Shown piece by piece: positions 23,003 through 29,676 of a stretch of 32,172 bases of DNA. The position numbers and the translations under genes are program-made. Every line of letters starts with the position of its first letter. Position 1 is the stretch's first letter. The notes beneath the pieces were generated by a model that had not been told where the DNA came from, did not search any database, and worked only from the letters and a program-made list of their open reading frames with translations. The DNA is from Flemingiibacterium sp045636265 (GTDB taxonomy: Bacteria; Bacillota; Clostridia; Oscillospirales; CAG-272): NCBI GenBank assembly GCA_045636265.1, contig JAZTXD010000057.1:1-32172 (forward strand), written 5' to 3'.

Positions 23003-23427
23003 TGGTGGAAGAAACATGGCGCAATTATATCGAGTCATTAGATCACGATGAGCGTATTGGTCTATGGTATGCAATCCGAACAGACACCTTTGATTATCTG
23101 CTTTCGGAATGGAATGAATTGCTTGCTGATCAGACGACACATATCGGCAAGTTGTCATTGTTCGAAAAAATGCGTCTCGCTTGTATGATTGAGCGCCGCG
23201 TCGGGTTTAAAGCAATTTGCCGATGGGGATTTATCAAAAGAAACGGAACCGACCAGCAATTTGAAGACTGGTACGATTCCGTTGGAAAGTACATTGAAAT
23301 CGAGCATTATCTGGGGCACCTGGACGAGGATCGTCCCGGCATCCTAAATGAGCTTGCAGGCAAACTCGGATACCTTGTCCATGATGTTCGTATTGCTTGC
23401 AAGGAGCGAGAGAATGGAGACTATTAG
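23002..23427 (+). CDS. Hypothetical early protein
   Basis: Protein of 141 residues, mostly helical and acidic with many aromatic residues ('WYAIRTDTFDYLLSEWNELL', 'FKAICRWGFIKRN', 'EDWYDSVGKYIEIEHYLGHL'). No catalytic or DNA-binding motif is recognised. It is coupled to the Cro-like gene (TGATG) and ends where a strongly structured non-coding stretch starts. A role in switch control is possible only by position. Confidence 0.65.
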   Translation: MVEETWRNYIESLDHDERIGLWYAIRTDTFDYLLSEWNELLADQTTHIGKLSLFEKMRLACMIERRVGFKAICRWGFIKRNGTDQQFEDWYDSVGKYIEIEHYLGHLDEDRPGILNELAGKLGYLVHDVRIACKERENGDY

Positions 23428-23429
23428 CG

Positions 23430-23736
23430 CAAGTACGGGATAAAGAAAAGCGCAGATGGTGCTTGCATCTACGCCCTTCTCCCGTATTTGTTTACCCAAT
23501 TCGCGGCAGCGTTGCCGACAGGCTCGGCCGGCAAATATGGCAGGAAGTCGGTTACTCGGTTCGCCAACCCCCGGCATACCGCCGCCTTGCTTGCCGGCAA
23601 CGCGCGCACGCAAGCACCATGCGCTTCTATGGCGCGATCTCACTTTGGCGGCACGGCTCCGCCACCCCAACCCGCATCAATCGTTACATGGGAACGGAAG
23701 GGTCAAAAGGTTGCTCAATACGATCAACCTCCCTTC
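23430..23736 (+). ncRNA. Putative structured RNA between the two Cro-like genes
   Basis: About 370 bases separate two tightly packed genes and are dense in pairing. An 11-bp stem (23430-23440 with 23480-23490) encloses further stems. CGGCA/TGCCG occur at 23504-23517. TGGCGG/CCGCCA lie at 23646-23664. GAAGGG then AGGTTG pair with CAACCT then CCCTTC at 23697-23736. A 17-base-pair long-range pairing (23448-23466 with 23610-23626, two-base bulge) would compete with the first hairpin. All three plus frames are open through 23488-23792, but no frame has a ribosome site before a start or looks like protein. Function unknown; type inferred from structure alone. Confidence 0.5.
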
Positions 23737-23796
23737 ACGGTGGGATATCAAAATTCTACCACGAAATATCAACCATATCAATACGGAGGTGAGAGA

Positions 23797-24000
23797 ATGA
23801 AAGGACTTGCTGAAGCAAGAAAAAAGGCAAAGATCCGTCAGGCGGATCTCGCCGCGTCAATGAATGTCAAACAGTCGACGATCTCTATGTGGGAGAGCGG
23901 AATGGTCTCTCCGGCAGCCGATAAGCTGCCGAAACTGGCGCAGATCCTGGGCTGCACGATCGACGCATTATTTGCAGAGTCAACTGAGGAGGCGACTTGA
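23797..24000 (+). CDS. Second Cro-like XRE regulator
   Basis: Protein of 67 residues with an HTH domain ('MKGLAEARKKAKIRQADLAA', 'VKQSTISMWESGMVSP'). The second half (DKLPKLAQILGCTIDALF, STEE) is nearly identical to the Cro-like protein at 22802, with matching DNA such as CCGAAACTGGCGCAG. It is probably a duplicate with a diverged recognition helix, so it may bind a different operator. The frame is open upstream through the structured region; the ATG at 23797 is chosen for its GGAGGTGAG ribosome site. Confidence 0.85.
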   Translation: MKGLAEARKKAKIRQADLAASMNVKQSTISMWESGMVSPAADKLPKLAQILGCTIDALFAESTEEAT

Positions 24001-24278
24001 TGGGATCGACGATTTGGAAACCGCTGAATTTTCGTCGCAAGCGCGGGCAGCCGCGACCCGGTCAGCTTATTGCGATCCGCAGGCGCGGCGATCAGCCCTT
24101 TTACGATGTGGGACGCATCAAGATCATTGACGGACGCAAGGCTTATTATTCCGTATCCGCGCTCGGCGCGGTCAAGTTGACCGATGAGTCGGATCTGGAC
24201 GGCATCACATGGATGTCGCTTTATGAACGAGAGGAGGACAAGGCATGGCGCGAGAATACCCGGAATATCGGAATGTGA
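24000..24278 (+). CDS. Hypothetical early protein
   Basis: Protein of 92 residues with a basic N-terminus ('WKPLNFRRKRGQPRPGQ') and a likely small beta domain ('QLIAIRRRGDQPFYDVGRI', 'AYYSVSALGAVKL') ending in a helix. No function is recognised. The start overlaps the stop of the second Cro-like gene (TGATG). The next gene begins inside its 3' end. Confidence 0.7.
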   Translation: MGSTIWKPLNFRRKRGQPRPGQLIAIRRRGDQPFYDVGRIKIIDGRKAYYSVSALGAVKLTDESDLDGITWMSLYEREEDKAWRENTRNIGM

Positions 24279-24454
24279 TCGAAGACCTCCGCGCACAGTA
24301 CGGCAATGTCGAGGTGATCAAACTCGCGGACTTTGCCGAAAGAAACCGCATCGCGGTAACGACGCTCCGCCGGATGTACAATTTGCCGGCACGCTGTCAT
24401 TTTGTTGGAATCGTACCGCTCGCGCATAAGATCTGCGAGCAGGTCAGAGGATGA
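24245..24454 (+). CDS. Hypothetical small protein, possibly DNA-binding
   Basis: Protein of 69 residues. The central part 'VIKLADFAERNRIAVTTLRR' looks like a winged or MerR/excisionase-type helix-turn-helix (ADFAERNRIAVTTLRRMYN), but the protein is short and the match is by eye. It overlaps the previous gene by 34 bases, and GAGGAGGACAAGGC precedes its ATG. A role as excisionase is conceivable because none is otherwise obvious. Confidence 0.6.
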   Translation: MAREYPEYRNVIEDLRAQYGNVEVIKLADFAERNRIAVTTLRRMYNLPARCHFVGIVPLAHKICEQVRG

Positions 24455-24470
24455 GAGAGGAGAAAAGGAA

Positions 24471-24767
24471 ATGGATTTAACTCGCTTTGATACCTGGATT
24501 TTACTCGTGTTTTCGCTTTGGGCGATTGCTTCGATCACGGCTGTTTGGCTTGGCAGAATGCACCGCAGAATGGACGGATACCGCAAAGAGATCGCACGGC
24601 TCCGCAAGCGCTGCAATCATCTGGAGCAGAAACTTGCCCGCAGCGAAAGCCGCGCACAGACCGAGATCCATCTGCGCGATGAGGTAATCGACGATCTTGA
24701 CCGTCGGGTCGAAAAAAAGGCCGCGCTTCTTCGCCAGAAGTGGAGAGTTGCACGCGCGGAGGTGTGA
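24471..24767 (+). CDS. Hypothetical membrane-anchored coiled-coil protein
   Basis: Protein of 98 residues with one membrane segment near the N-terminus (about 9-27, 'WILLVFSLWAIASITAVWL') followed by a basic coiled coil to the end ('YRKEIARLRKRCNHLEQKLA'). The topology places the coiled coil in the cytoplasm by the positive-inside rule. GGAGAAAAGGAA precedes the ATG. It lies one base before the replication initiator. Function unknown. Confidence 0.65.
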   Translation: MDLTRFDTWILLVFSLWAIASITAVWLGRMHRRMDGYRKEIARLRKRCNHLEQKLARSESRAQTEIHLRDEVIDDLDRRVEKKAALLRQKWRVARAEV

Positions 24768-24768
24768 T

Positions 24769-25635
24769 ATGGATAACAATAAAAAAATGCCCGTATCGTT
24801 GGCCGACGATACGAGCAGAGAGGCGGAGGCTTTGCCCCCAACAATGAGAATACCATCTTCAGTATACCACGAATGCCAGAAAACGCAAGAGGAACTTTCG
24901 CAGAGACCGTCATATTATGCCGTGCTCCCGGCGAAAGTTCGCTACGATGAGCAGCTTCGCCCCAACGCAAAGCTGCTTTACGCGGAGATCACAGCGCTCG
25001 CAAACGCTCGCGGATATTGCTTCGCGACCAATGCCTATTTGGCTGATCTCTTCGGCATCACCGATCGAACCGCGCGCGACCTGATCGCGCAGCTGTGCGA
25101 GCGTGGGTATATCTCTGCCGAGATCGTCCGCGATGAAAGTCGCGCCGTGACGGAGCGGCGGCTGTATGTAGATACGCCGCGAGTACTGGAGACCCCTCCG
25201 GAAAAAAATTTCCACCCCTCCGGAAAAAAATCTCCTGACCCTCCGGAAAAAAATTTCCGCGCTATTAATAAGTATAATAATACAAGTAATAATATACCCC
25301 CTATAGTCCCCCAAGGGGGACGGCGGCGAGAATCCAAAAAAGCCGCTGAATGGAAGCCCGAACGCTTTGAGAAATTCTGGAAGTTCTATCCGAGAGGCGA
25401 AAACAAACAAGGCGCGATCCGCGCCTGGGATCGGTTGCAGCCCTCGGACGAGTTGATCGCAGAGATGGGATGCGCGCTAAAAAAGCAGATGGCTACAGAC
25501 GCGTGGAAACGCGGAATCGGCGTGCCATATGCGTCCACATGGCTCAACAACGAACGCTGGAAAGACTCGATCCTTGAACCGCTTGCGGAGGAGGACGGCG
25601 GAAGCGGATGGGCTGAAGATCCGGAGGTGATCTGA
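24769..25635 (+). CDS. Replication initiator-like protein (winged HTH, O/DnaD-like)
   Basis: Protein of 288 residues. An N-terminal winged HTH (about 50-135, 'AKLLYAEITALANARGYCFA', 'YLADLFGITDRTARDLIAQL') is followed by a repetitive Pro/Lys linker (about 140-190) and a C-terminal domain ('FEKFWKFYPRGENKQGAIRA'). This layout and the helicase gene immediately downstream fit phage initiators that bind the origin and load DnaB. The linker DNA contains iterons and an AT-rich stretch, so the origin probably lies within the gene. An eight-base inverted repeat (24792-24813) lies near its start. It overlaps the helicase start (TGATG). Confidence 0.85.
   Translation: MDNNKKMPVSLADDTSREAEALPPTMRIPSSVYHECQKTQEELSQRPSYYAVLPAKVRYDEQLRPNAKLLYAEITALANARGYCFATNAYLADLFGITDRTARDLIAQLCERGYISAEIVRDESRAVTERRLYVDTPRVLETPPEKNFHPSGKKSPDPPEKNFRAINKYNNTSNNIPPIVPQGGRRRESKKAAEWKPERFEKFWKFYPRGENKQGAIRAWDRLQPSDELIAEMGCALKKQMATDAWKRGIGVPYASTWLNNERWKDSILEPLAEEDGGSGWAEDPEVI
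25195..25321. other. Putative replication origin inside the initiator gene
   Basis: CCTCCGGAAAAAAAT occurs three times, at 25195, 25217 and 25240, spaced 22 and 23 bases, about two helical turns. A 35-base A/T-rich stretch follows (25261-25296), then GTCCCCC, AA, GGGGGAC, a near-perfect palindrome at 25306-25321. Iterons, unwinding element and hairpin inside an initiator gene match the lambda-type plan. Confidence 0.75.
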
Positions 25636-26915
25636 TGACAGCAATCGAGCAGATGCAGTACTCCGTTATCGGCACGCTGATCGCGGAGCCGAATCGCATC
25701 GGAGTGATTCTTACGAAGCTCCATCCGACCGATTTCACAAGCCTTGCCTGCCGTGGCCTATATGAGGCGCTCGGCGCAATGCATTTCGACGGCGCGCCGA
25801 TCAATCGGTTCACGCTGCTGGATCGTGCCGGTGAGGAATACGGCGAAGCCGTGATCGAGGCTGCGGGGCTTTATACCGAAGATTTGGACTACTACGCTAC
25901 GCAGATCCACGAGCATTCTCGGCTTAATGCGATGCAGCGCATCGGGGAGCAGCTGGCGACCGCATCAAACGCGGAAACCGCAGCTGCGCTTATCTCGCGG
26001 CTGCACGCGCTCACAGCGGAAAAATCAGACCTTGCGATCTTGGATGCGGCAGAGGCTGCTGCGGCCTTTATCAACTCGCAGGCGGCTCCACCGCCCGAGT
26101 ATTTCCAGTGGGGATTTTCGGAGTTGAACGCCAAACTGTATGTCGAGCCGGGTGACTATGTTGTGATCGGCGGCTTTGCCAGTTCCGGCAAGACGCTTCT
26201 CTCACTGCAATTTGCTTCGGAACTCGCCGATACATACCGCGTTGGATATTTCACAATCGAGACATCGCCGAAAAAACTGGTTGATCGCATGATGGCAAAT
26301 ATCGCACGCATTCCCCTCTCCACGATCAAGCGGCACGATCTGAGCGAGGAGCAGTGGGACAACGCTGCGAGCGCTTCCGTTGTGCTTTCCCGCAAGCGCA
26401 TCGAGTTTGTTCCTGCTGCCGGTATGACGGTCAGCGATATCCGTGCGATTGCGCTCAATCGGCGCTATGATGTGATTTTTGTCGATTACCTCCAGATCGT
26501 GACCGCCAAGGGCGCGAACCGATACGAAGAGGTCACGAACATCTCCAAGGATCTGCACACGCTGGCGCAGGCAAACGGGATCACGGTCATCGCCCTGGCG
26601 CAGCTGTCCAGACCGGAGAAGACGGAGAAGGGTAAGAAGATGCCGCCTAATATGTCGAGTTTCCGAGAGTCCGGTCAGATCGAGCAGGATGCCGATGTCG
26701 CGCTGCTGCTATGGCCTAGTGATCCGGATGACAACCGATCGAACCGCATTCTGAAATGCGGGAAAAACAAGGATGGCGAACGCTTCCGCATCGAGCTGGA
26801 GTTTGACGGTGCGATGCAGACGCTTCGCCCGGTAGAGGTAGCGCCCGTTCCGGATTGGGTGCGGAAAGCGGAGCGAGCGCCTCAGACAACTATGGAGGGA
26901 TTTAATGGGCAATAA
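25635..26915 (+). CDS. Replicative DNA helicase (DnaB-like)
   Basis: Hexameric 5'-3' helicase of 426 residues for phage DNA replication. The N-terminal DnaB domain is at about 1-120 ('EQMQYSVIGTLIAEPNRIGV'). The RecA-like ATPase domain has Walker A GFASSGKT (180-187), Glu209 in FTIET, and Walker B VIFVDYLQIV (Asp284). The H3 region 'VIALAQLSRPEKTEKGK' and 'MSSFRESGQIEQDADVALLL' complete the family set. It directly follows the initiator (TGATG), and the next gene starts within its last codons. Confidence 0.95.
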   Translation: MTAIEQMQYSVIGTLIAEPNRIGVILTKLHPTDFTSLACRGLYEALGAMHFDGAPINRFTLLDRAGEEYGEAVIEAAGLYTEDLDYYATQIHEHSRLNAMQRIGEQLATASNAETAAALISRLHALTAEKSDLAILDAAEAAAAFINSQAAPPPEYFQWGFSELNAKLYVEPGDYVVIGGFASSGKTLLSLQFASELADTYRVGYFTIETSPKKLVDRMMANIARIPLSTIKRHDLSEEQWDNAASASVVLSRKRIEFVPAAGMTVSDIRAIALNRRYDVIFVDYLQIVTAKGANRYEEVTNISKDLHTLAQANGITVIALAQLSRPEKTEKGKKMPPNMSSFRESGQIEQDADVALLLWPSDPDDNRSNRILKCGKNKDGERFRIELEFDGAMQTLRPVEVAPVPDWVRKAERAPQTTMEGFNGQ

Positions 26916-27177
26916 AATTTGCGCCAGATGCGGCGCTGATATTGATGTGGTTCTTGGAGGCAGCGGTGCTTATCTGTGCGCCTATTGTCGCGGAGCCAAG
27001 CAGAGCGACAGCCTCACCAGATACCGCCGTGAGGCGTGGCGCAGGCAGGTCGCAGCGAACCACAAGAACCTTGACGCATGCGTTGCAGAGGCCAATCGTC
27101 TCGGCATGAGTTACGGCGAGTACATGGCGAAAAAGGATCTTAAAAAACTGCATTTCGCGGACGGTGATTGCGGTTGA
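26905..27177 (+). CDS. Hypothetical zinc-ribbon protein
   Basis: Protein of 90 residues with two CxxC pairs near the N-terminus ('CARCGADI' and 'CAYC'), a probable zinc ribbon. A basic helical region follows ('LTRYRREAWRRQVAANHKNL') and the end 'YGEYMAKKDLKKLHFAD'. It starts eleven bases before the helicase stop, so it is coupled to replication genes and may bind nucleic acid. Function not known. Confidence 0.7.
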   Translation: MGNKICARCGADIDVVLGGSGAYLCAYCRGAKQSDSLTRYRREAWRRQVAANHKNLDACVAEANRLGMSYGEYMAKKDLKKLHFADGDCG

Positions 27178-27356
27178 AGCAGGAGATCTTCACGCGCGCC
27201 GGAATGCGCATCTTTTCGGAGAGCGATCCGCGCGTTCTCTATGACGAGCAGACGCTCCGAAGCATGACGGCTGCCGGTTACATCGTCAAGGTTGACGGAA
27301 AGAAATTTCGCGGCAGGCTTCCGGCGGTGACGGAATATGAGGAGGTGGATGGATGA
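27168..27356 (+). CDS. Hypothetical small protein
   Basis: Protein of 62 residues from a TTG start overlapping the previous gene; a second TTG two codons later is equally possible and the ribosome site is weak. The sequence 'FTRAGMRIFSESDPRVLYDE' and 'AAGYIVKVDGKKFRGRLPAV' looks folded and is followed by a strong ribosome site for the next gene. No function recognised. Confidence 0.55.
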   Translation: MRLKQEIFTRAGMRIFSESDPRVLYDEQTLRSMTAAGYIVKVDGKKFRGRLPAVTEYEEVDG

Positions 27357-28057
27357 GGATGCTTTTAGCCTGCGAGGAGTCGCAAGTTGTCACAATTGCG
27401 GCGAGAGCGGCAGGACATGAGGCATATTCGTGCGACATTCTCCCTTGCAGCGGCGGTCATCCGGAGTGGCATATACGATGGGATGTAAAAGCCTTGTTGA
27501 ATGGACGATGCTTATTCTTCACGCAAGATGGACAGATGCACGAGATTGCAGATCGTTGGGATATGATCATTTTCTTCCCTCCATGCACCTTTCTCACCAA
27601 CACCGGGAATAGATGGTTTTCTGTTGAGCGATACGGCGAAAAAGCAATTGAGCGAAAAAAGAACCGACAGAAAGCGGCAGAGTTTTTCATGGCGGGATGG
27701 AATGCCGATTGCGACAAGGTTGTCATCGAAAACCCGATCGGATACATGAGCACATACTTTCGAAAACCCGATCAGATTGTCCATCCTTACTACTTTGCCA
27801 AGGAAGAAGATGACGAGAATTGTGAGCGCAAGGCAACTTGCTTGTGGATGCGCGGCGTACAGCCGCTCAAGTATGAGATCAAATTCAAGCCACGAGTGAT
27901 TGAGTACAAGAACGGCAAAGGAACGGACTCGCCTTGGCACATGAACACCATGAGTCTGCCGCCGGAAGAACGAGCAAGGGCGCGAAGCAAAACCTATGTC
28001 GGCTTGGGCGAAGCAATGGCAGAACAATGGGGAGGAGATGCAGATGGAAGAACTTAA
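27353..28057 (+). CDS. DNA cytosine methyltransferase-like protein
   Basis: Protein of 234 residues. A possible SAM-binding N-terminus ('MRMLLACEESQVVTIAARAA') is followed by a FPPC motif at 75-78 (Cys78 would be the nucleophile of C5 methyltransferases) and ENP at 126-128, both in the expected order. It is shorter than usual C5 enzymes and no separate target domain is clear, so it may be a minimal phage form. Methylating phage DNA would protect it from host restriction, and a Lar-like gene follows directly. The ATG has GGAGGTGG five bases upstream. Confidence 0.8.
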   Translation: MRMLLACEESQVVTIAARAAGHEAYSCDILPCSGGHPEWHIRWDVKALLNGRCLFFTQDGQMHEIADRWDMIIFFPPCTFLTNTGNRWFSVERYGEKAIERKKNRQKAAEFFMAGWNADCDKVVIENPIGYMSTYFRKPDQIVHPYYFAKEEDDENCERKATCLWMRGVQPLKYEIKFKPRVIEYKNGKGTDSPWHMNTMSLPPEERARARSKTYVGLGEAMAEQWGGDADGRT

Positions 28058-28241
28058 ACCTTGCCCGTTTTGCGGCGGTGAGATATCCGTGCGTGGCGGC
28101 TCTTGCAACTATGCCAAGGGGAGAAGTATTTTAGACTTAGCGTGCGAAAAGTGCGGAGCGATTTTCAAGTTCAAAAGCAAGTGGACGGTCGATCCGTACA
28201 AAGAAGCAGCCGAAGCATGGAATAGGAGGGTGAGCGAATGA
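28044..28241 (+). CDS. Lar-type restriction alleviation protein
   Basis: Protein of 65 residues with the characteristic start LKPCPFCGGEISVRGG, a second CEKCGA pair (two zinc-binding CxxC units) and the ending 'EAAEAWNRRVSE', all typical of the Lar family. Lar proteins of lambdoid prophages modulate type I restriction and enhance modification. Together with the methyltransferase-like gene it suggests an anti-restriction pair. The ATG at 28044 is chosen for its GGAGGAG; the frame opens further upstream inside the previous gene. Confidence 0.85.
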   Translation: MEELKPCPFCGGEISVRGGSCNYAKGRSILDLACEKCGAIFKFKSKWTVDPYKEAAEAWNRRVSE

Positions 28242-28747
28242 GGCTGATTGATGCGGATGCGCTGAATTGGGGGACTTGCCCTGCTTCCGGGAAACTCACC
28301 AAGGCGTGGCTAGATACTCACCCAACCATCGAAGCGCGTCCCGTGGTGCGCGTAGAGGCAAGACCGCTTGAAGAATGGGGCGAAGATTATGGCGATGTGC
28401 TTTGGTGGAAATTCCCAATCGAAGAGCCGCCGTATGTTGGAAGTCCGCTCGATTGCGATTGGAGCGGCTACCATACGCATTGGACACCGATTGAAGTGCC
28501 AGAGCCGCCCAACTGCGGCGCGGATATGAGACCAAAGGAGGCGACGGAAATGCTGGAAATTAACTGCAACATCTGTACAAACTGCGACCTTGAAAATGAT
28601 CGCTGTAGGCTTTACGGCAGCGACCCGGAGATCGCCACCGCCCGATGCGCGGAAGCGGAGTTCAAGGGCTACTGGCCGCGGGAAGGCAAGAGTGTAGCGG
28701 AGCAGATGGACGAGCTTTTGGAGGATGATACGAATGCGACTGATTGA
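28238..28747 (+). CDS. DUF551-like protein fused in frame to a Cys-rich small protein
   Basis: The 169-residue frame has two parts. Residues 1 to about 90 start with MRLIDADAL and include 'DVLWWKFPIEEPPYVGSPLD' and 'THWTPIEVPEPP', a DUF551-like pattern that usually ends its own protein. After residue 104 the sequence 'MLEINCNICTNCDLENDRC' is a different Cys-rich small protein. AAAGGAG nine bases before the in-frame ATG at 28550 would allow it to be made separately (65 residues). The gene starts in an ATGA overlap with the Lar gene. Functions unknown. Confidence 0.7.
   Translation: MRLIDADALNWGTCPASGKLTKAWLDTHPTIEARPVVRVEARPLEEWGEDYGDVLWWKFPIEEPPYVGSPLDCDWSGYHTHWTPIEVPEPPNCGADMRPKEATEMLEINCNICTNCDLENDRCRLYGSDPEIATARCAEAEFKGYWPREGKSVAEQMDELLEDDTNATD
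28550..28747 (+). CDS. Possible separate Cys-rich protein from an internal start
   Basis: In-frame ATG preceded by AAAGGAG at nine bases. The product would be 65 residues with six Cys in the first half (CNICTNC, CRLYG, CAEAEF), suggesting metal binding, and an acidic C-terminus. It is listed separately because its ribosome site is as good as those of most real genes here. Confidence 0.5.
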   Translation: MLEINCNICTNCDLENDRCRLYGSDPEIATARCAEAEFKGYWPREGKSVAEQMDELLEDDTNATD

Positions 28748-29045
28748 TGCGGATGCGCTTGACGAAAAACTGGATGCGTTGATGAAACGATATGCAGCAC
28801 AAGGACGGAAGCAAGTTGCAGAGGATTACAATTTCGTCAGAACAGTTCTGATGACCGCACCAACCATACCAAACATCGATGCGGTGGAGGTGGTGCGTTG
28901 CAAGGATTGCAAGCACTACGATTCCCACGGTTACAAAATTTGCAAGCTGCATTCTGTGGAAGCTTCTCAATTTGGAAGCGGCGAAAACATCTATATGGAG
29001 AGAGACGATTTTTGCAGCTACGGCGAGAGGAGAAAAGATGCGTAA
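28734..29045 (+). CDS. Hypothetical MRLIDADAL-type protein with Cys-rich end
   Basis: Protein of 103 residues starting MRLIDADALDEKLDALM and containing 'TAPTIPNIDAVEVVRCKDCK' then further Cys and His that could bind zinc (CKDCKHYDSHGYKICKLH). This is a common Firmicutes phage family of unknown role, from memory. The 20 bases CTGATTGATGCGGATGCGCT at its start are identical to the start of the gene at 28238. The ATG at 28734 has GGAGG nine bases upstream; an ATG at 28725 is too close to it. Confidence 0.75.
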   Translation: MRLIDADALDEKLDALMKRYAAQGRKQVAEDYNFVRTVLMTAPTIPNIDAVEVVRCKDCKHYDSHGYKICKLHSVEASQFGSGENIYMERDDFCSYGERRKDA

Positions 29046-29158
29046 TGGATAATGGTTTCGATAAGCTTCTGTTTCGATTAAAGATTATGTGCGTACTGCT
29101 TATAGTCGCAGGCGCTTTGATGGTAATCACATCAATCTGCACATTGATTGCCGGGTAA
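29045..29158 (+). CDS. Small single-span membrane protein
   Basis: Protein of 37 residues with a cytoplasmic-type basic start (DNGFDKLLFRLK) and one hydrophobic span to the end (CVLLIVAGALMVITSICTLI). It starts in the overlap with the preceding stop (TAATG). Its size means it cannot be ruled out as a chance frame, but the hydrophobic pattern and coupling favour a real gene. Confidence 0.5.
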   Translation: MDNGFDKLLFRLKIMCVLLIVAGALMVITSICTLIAG

Positions 29159-29171
29159 GGAGGCGAGGGCG

Positions 29172-29333
29172 ATGACTAATGAAAAACTGATTTCCGTCAT
29201 AAGCACCATTGAAAGAGCGGTTGGGATGATCGAAGGTGTCAGTTATGGTCTTTGCGATAGCCAAGCAAGTGCCGTAGTTGATGCCGTACAAAAGATTGAC
29301 GAAGCGCTGGAGGTGCTTAAAGAGAATGGCTAA
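29172..29333 (+). CDS. Hypothetical small helical protein
   Basis: Protein of 53 residues, wholly helical in appearance ('EKLISVISTIERAVGMIEGV', 'AVQKIDEALEVLKENG'). AAGGAGGCGAGG precedes the ATG, and the next gene overlaps its end by eight bases. Function unknown. Confidence 0.6.
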   Translation: MTNEKLISVISTIERAVGMIEGVSYGLCDSQASAVVDAVQKIDEALEVLKENG

Positions 29334-29643
29334 ACAGAACGCATTCCTCGCAAAGATGGAAGCAAGGTATCAAGCCATGAGTGCGCGCAAAGTGAATGTC
29401 GCGCTTCAGATGGCGAAGGATGTCGCAGACATGGCGGCTGCAGAAGTGTTCCACATGGGCGAGGGCAGAGCGGAAAAGTGGACGGAGGTCTATTCCGATA
29501 TCCTTACCGAGATGATGGAAATGGTCTCGCGGGACGGCAAGGATGACCCCGAATTTGTTTACGCAAAGGCAAAGATCGACGAGCGGCTGAAACAGATCAA
29601 CGGAAAGCACTTCCAGCCGTGGGAGGTGCGCTACAGCGAATAA
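29326..29643 (+). CDS. Hypothetical helical early protein
   Basis: Protein of 105 residues, helical and charged ('AKQNAFLAKMEARYQAMSAR', 'MAAAEVFHMGEGRAEKWTEV', 'EFVYAKAKIDERLKQ'). It is coupled to the preceding gene by overlap, and the ATG at 29326 is preferred because GAGGTG lies upstream and an earlier start would sit within the previous gene. No motif is recognised. Confidence 0.65.
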   Translation: MAKQNAFLAKMEARYQAMSARKVNVALQMAKDVADMAAAEVFHMGEGRAEKWTEVYSDILTEMMEMVSRDGKDDPEFVYAKAKIDERLKQINGKHFQPWEVRYSE

Positions 29644-29676
29644 CAAAAGGAGGCGGCAAAGATCGCAAAGCAGAGA

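Noticed and set aside
23397..23792. Several overlapping open frames in the gap between Cro-like genes
   Set aside because: All three plus frames are open at once, none has a ribosome site at its start, and the region is better explained by RNA structure or simple lack of stop codons in GC-rich sequence.
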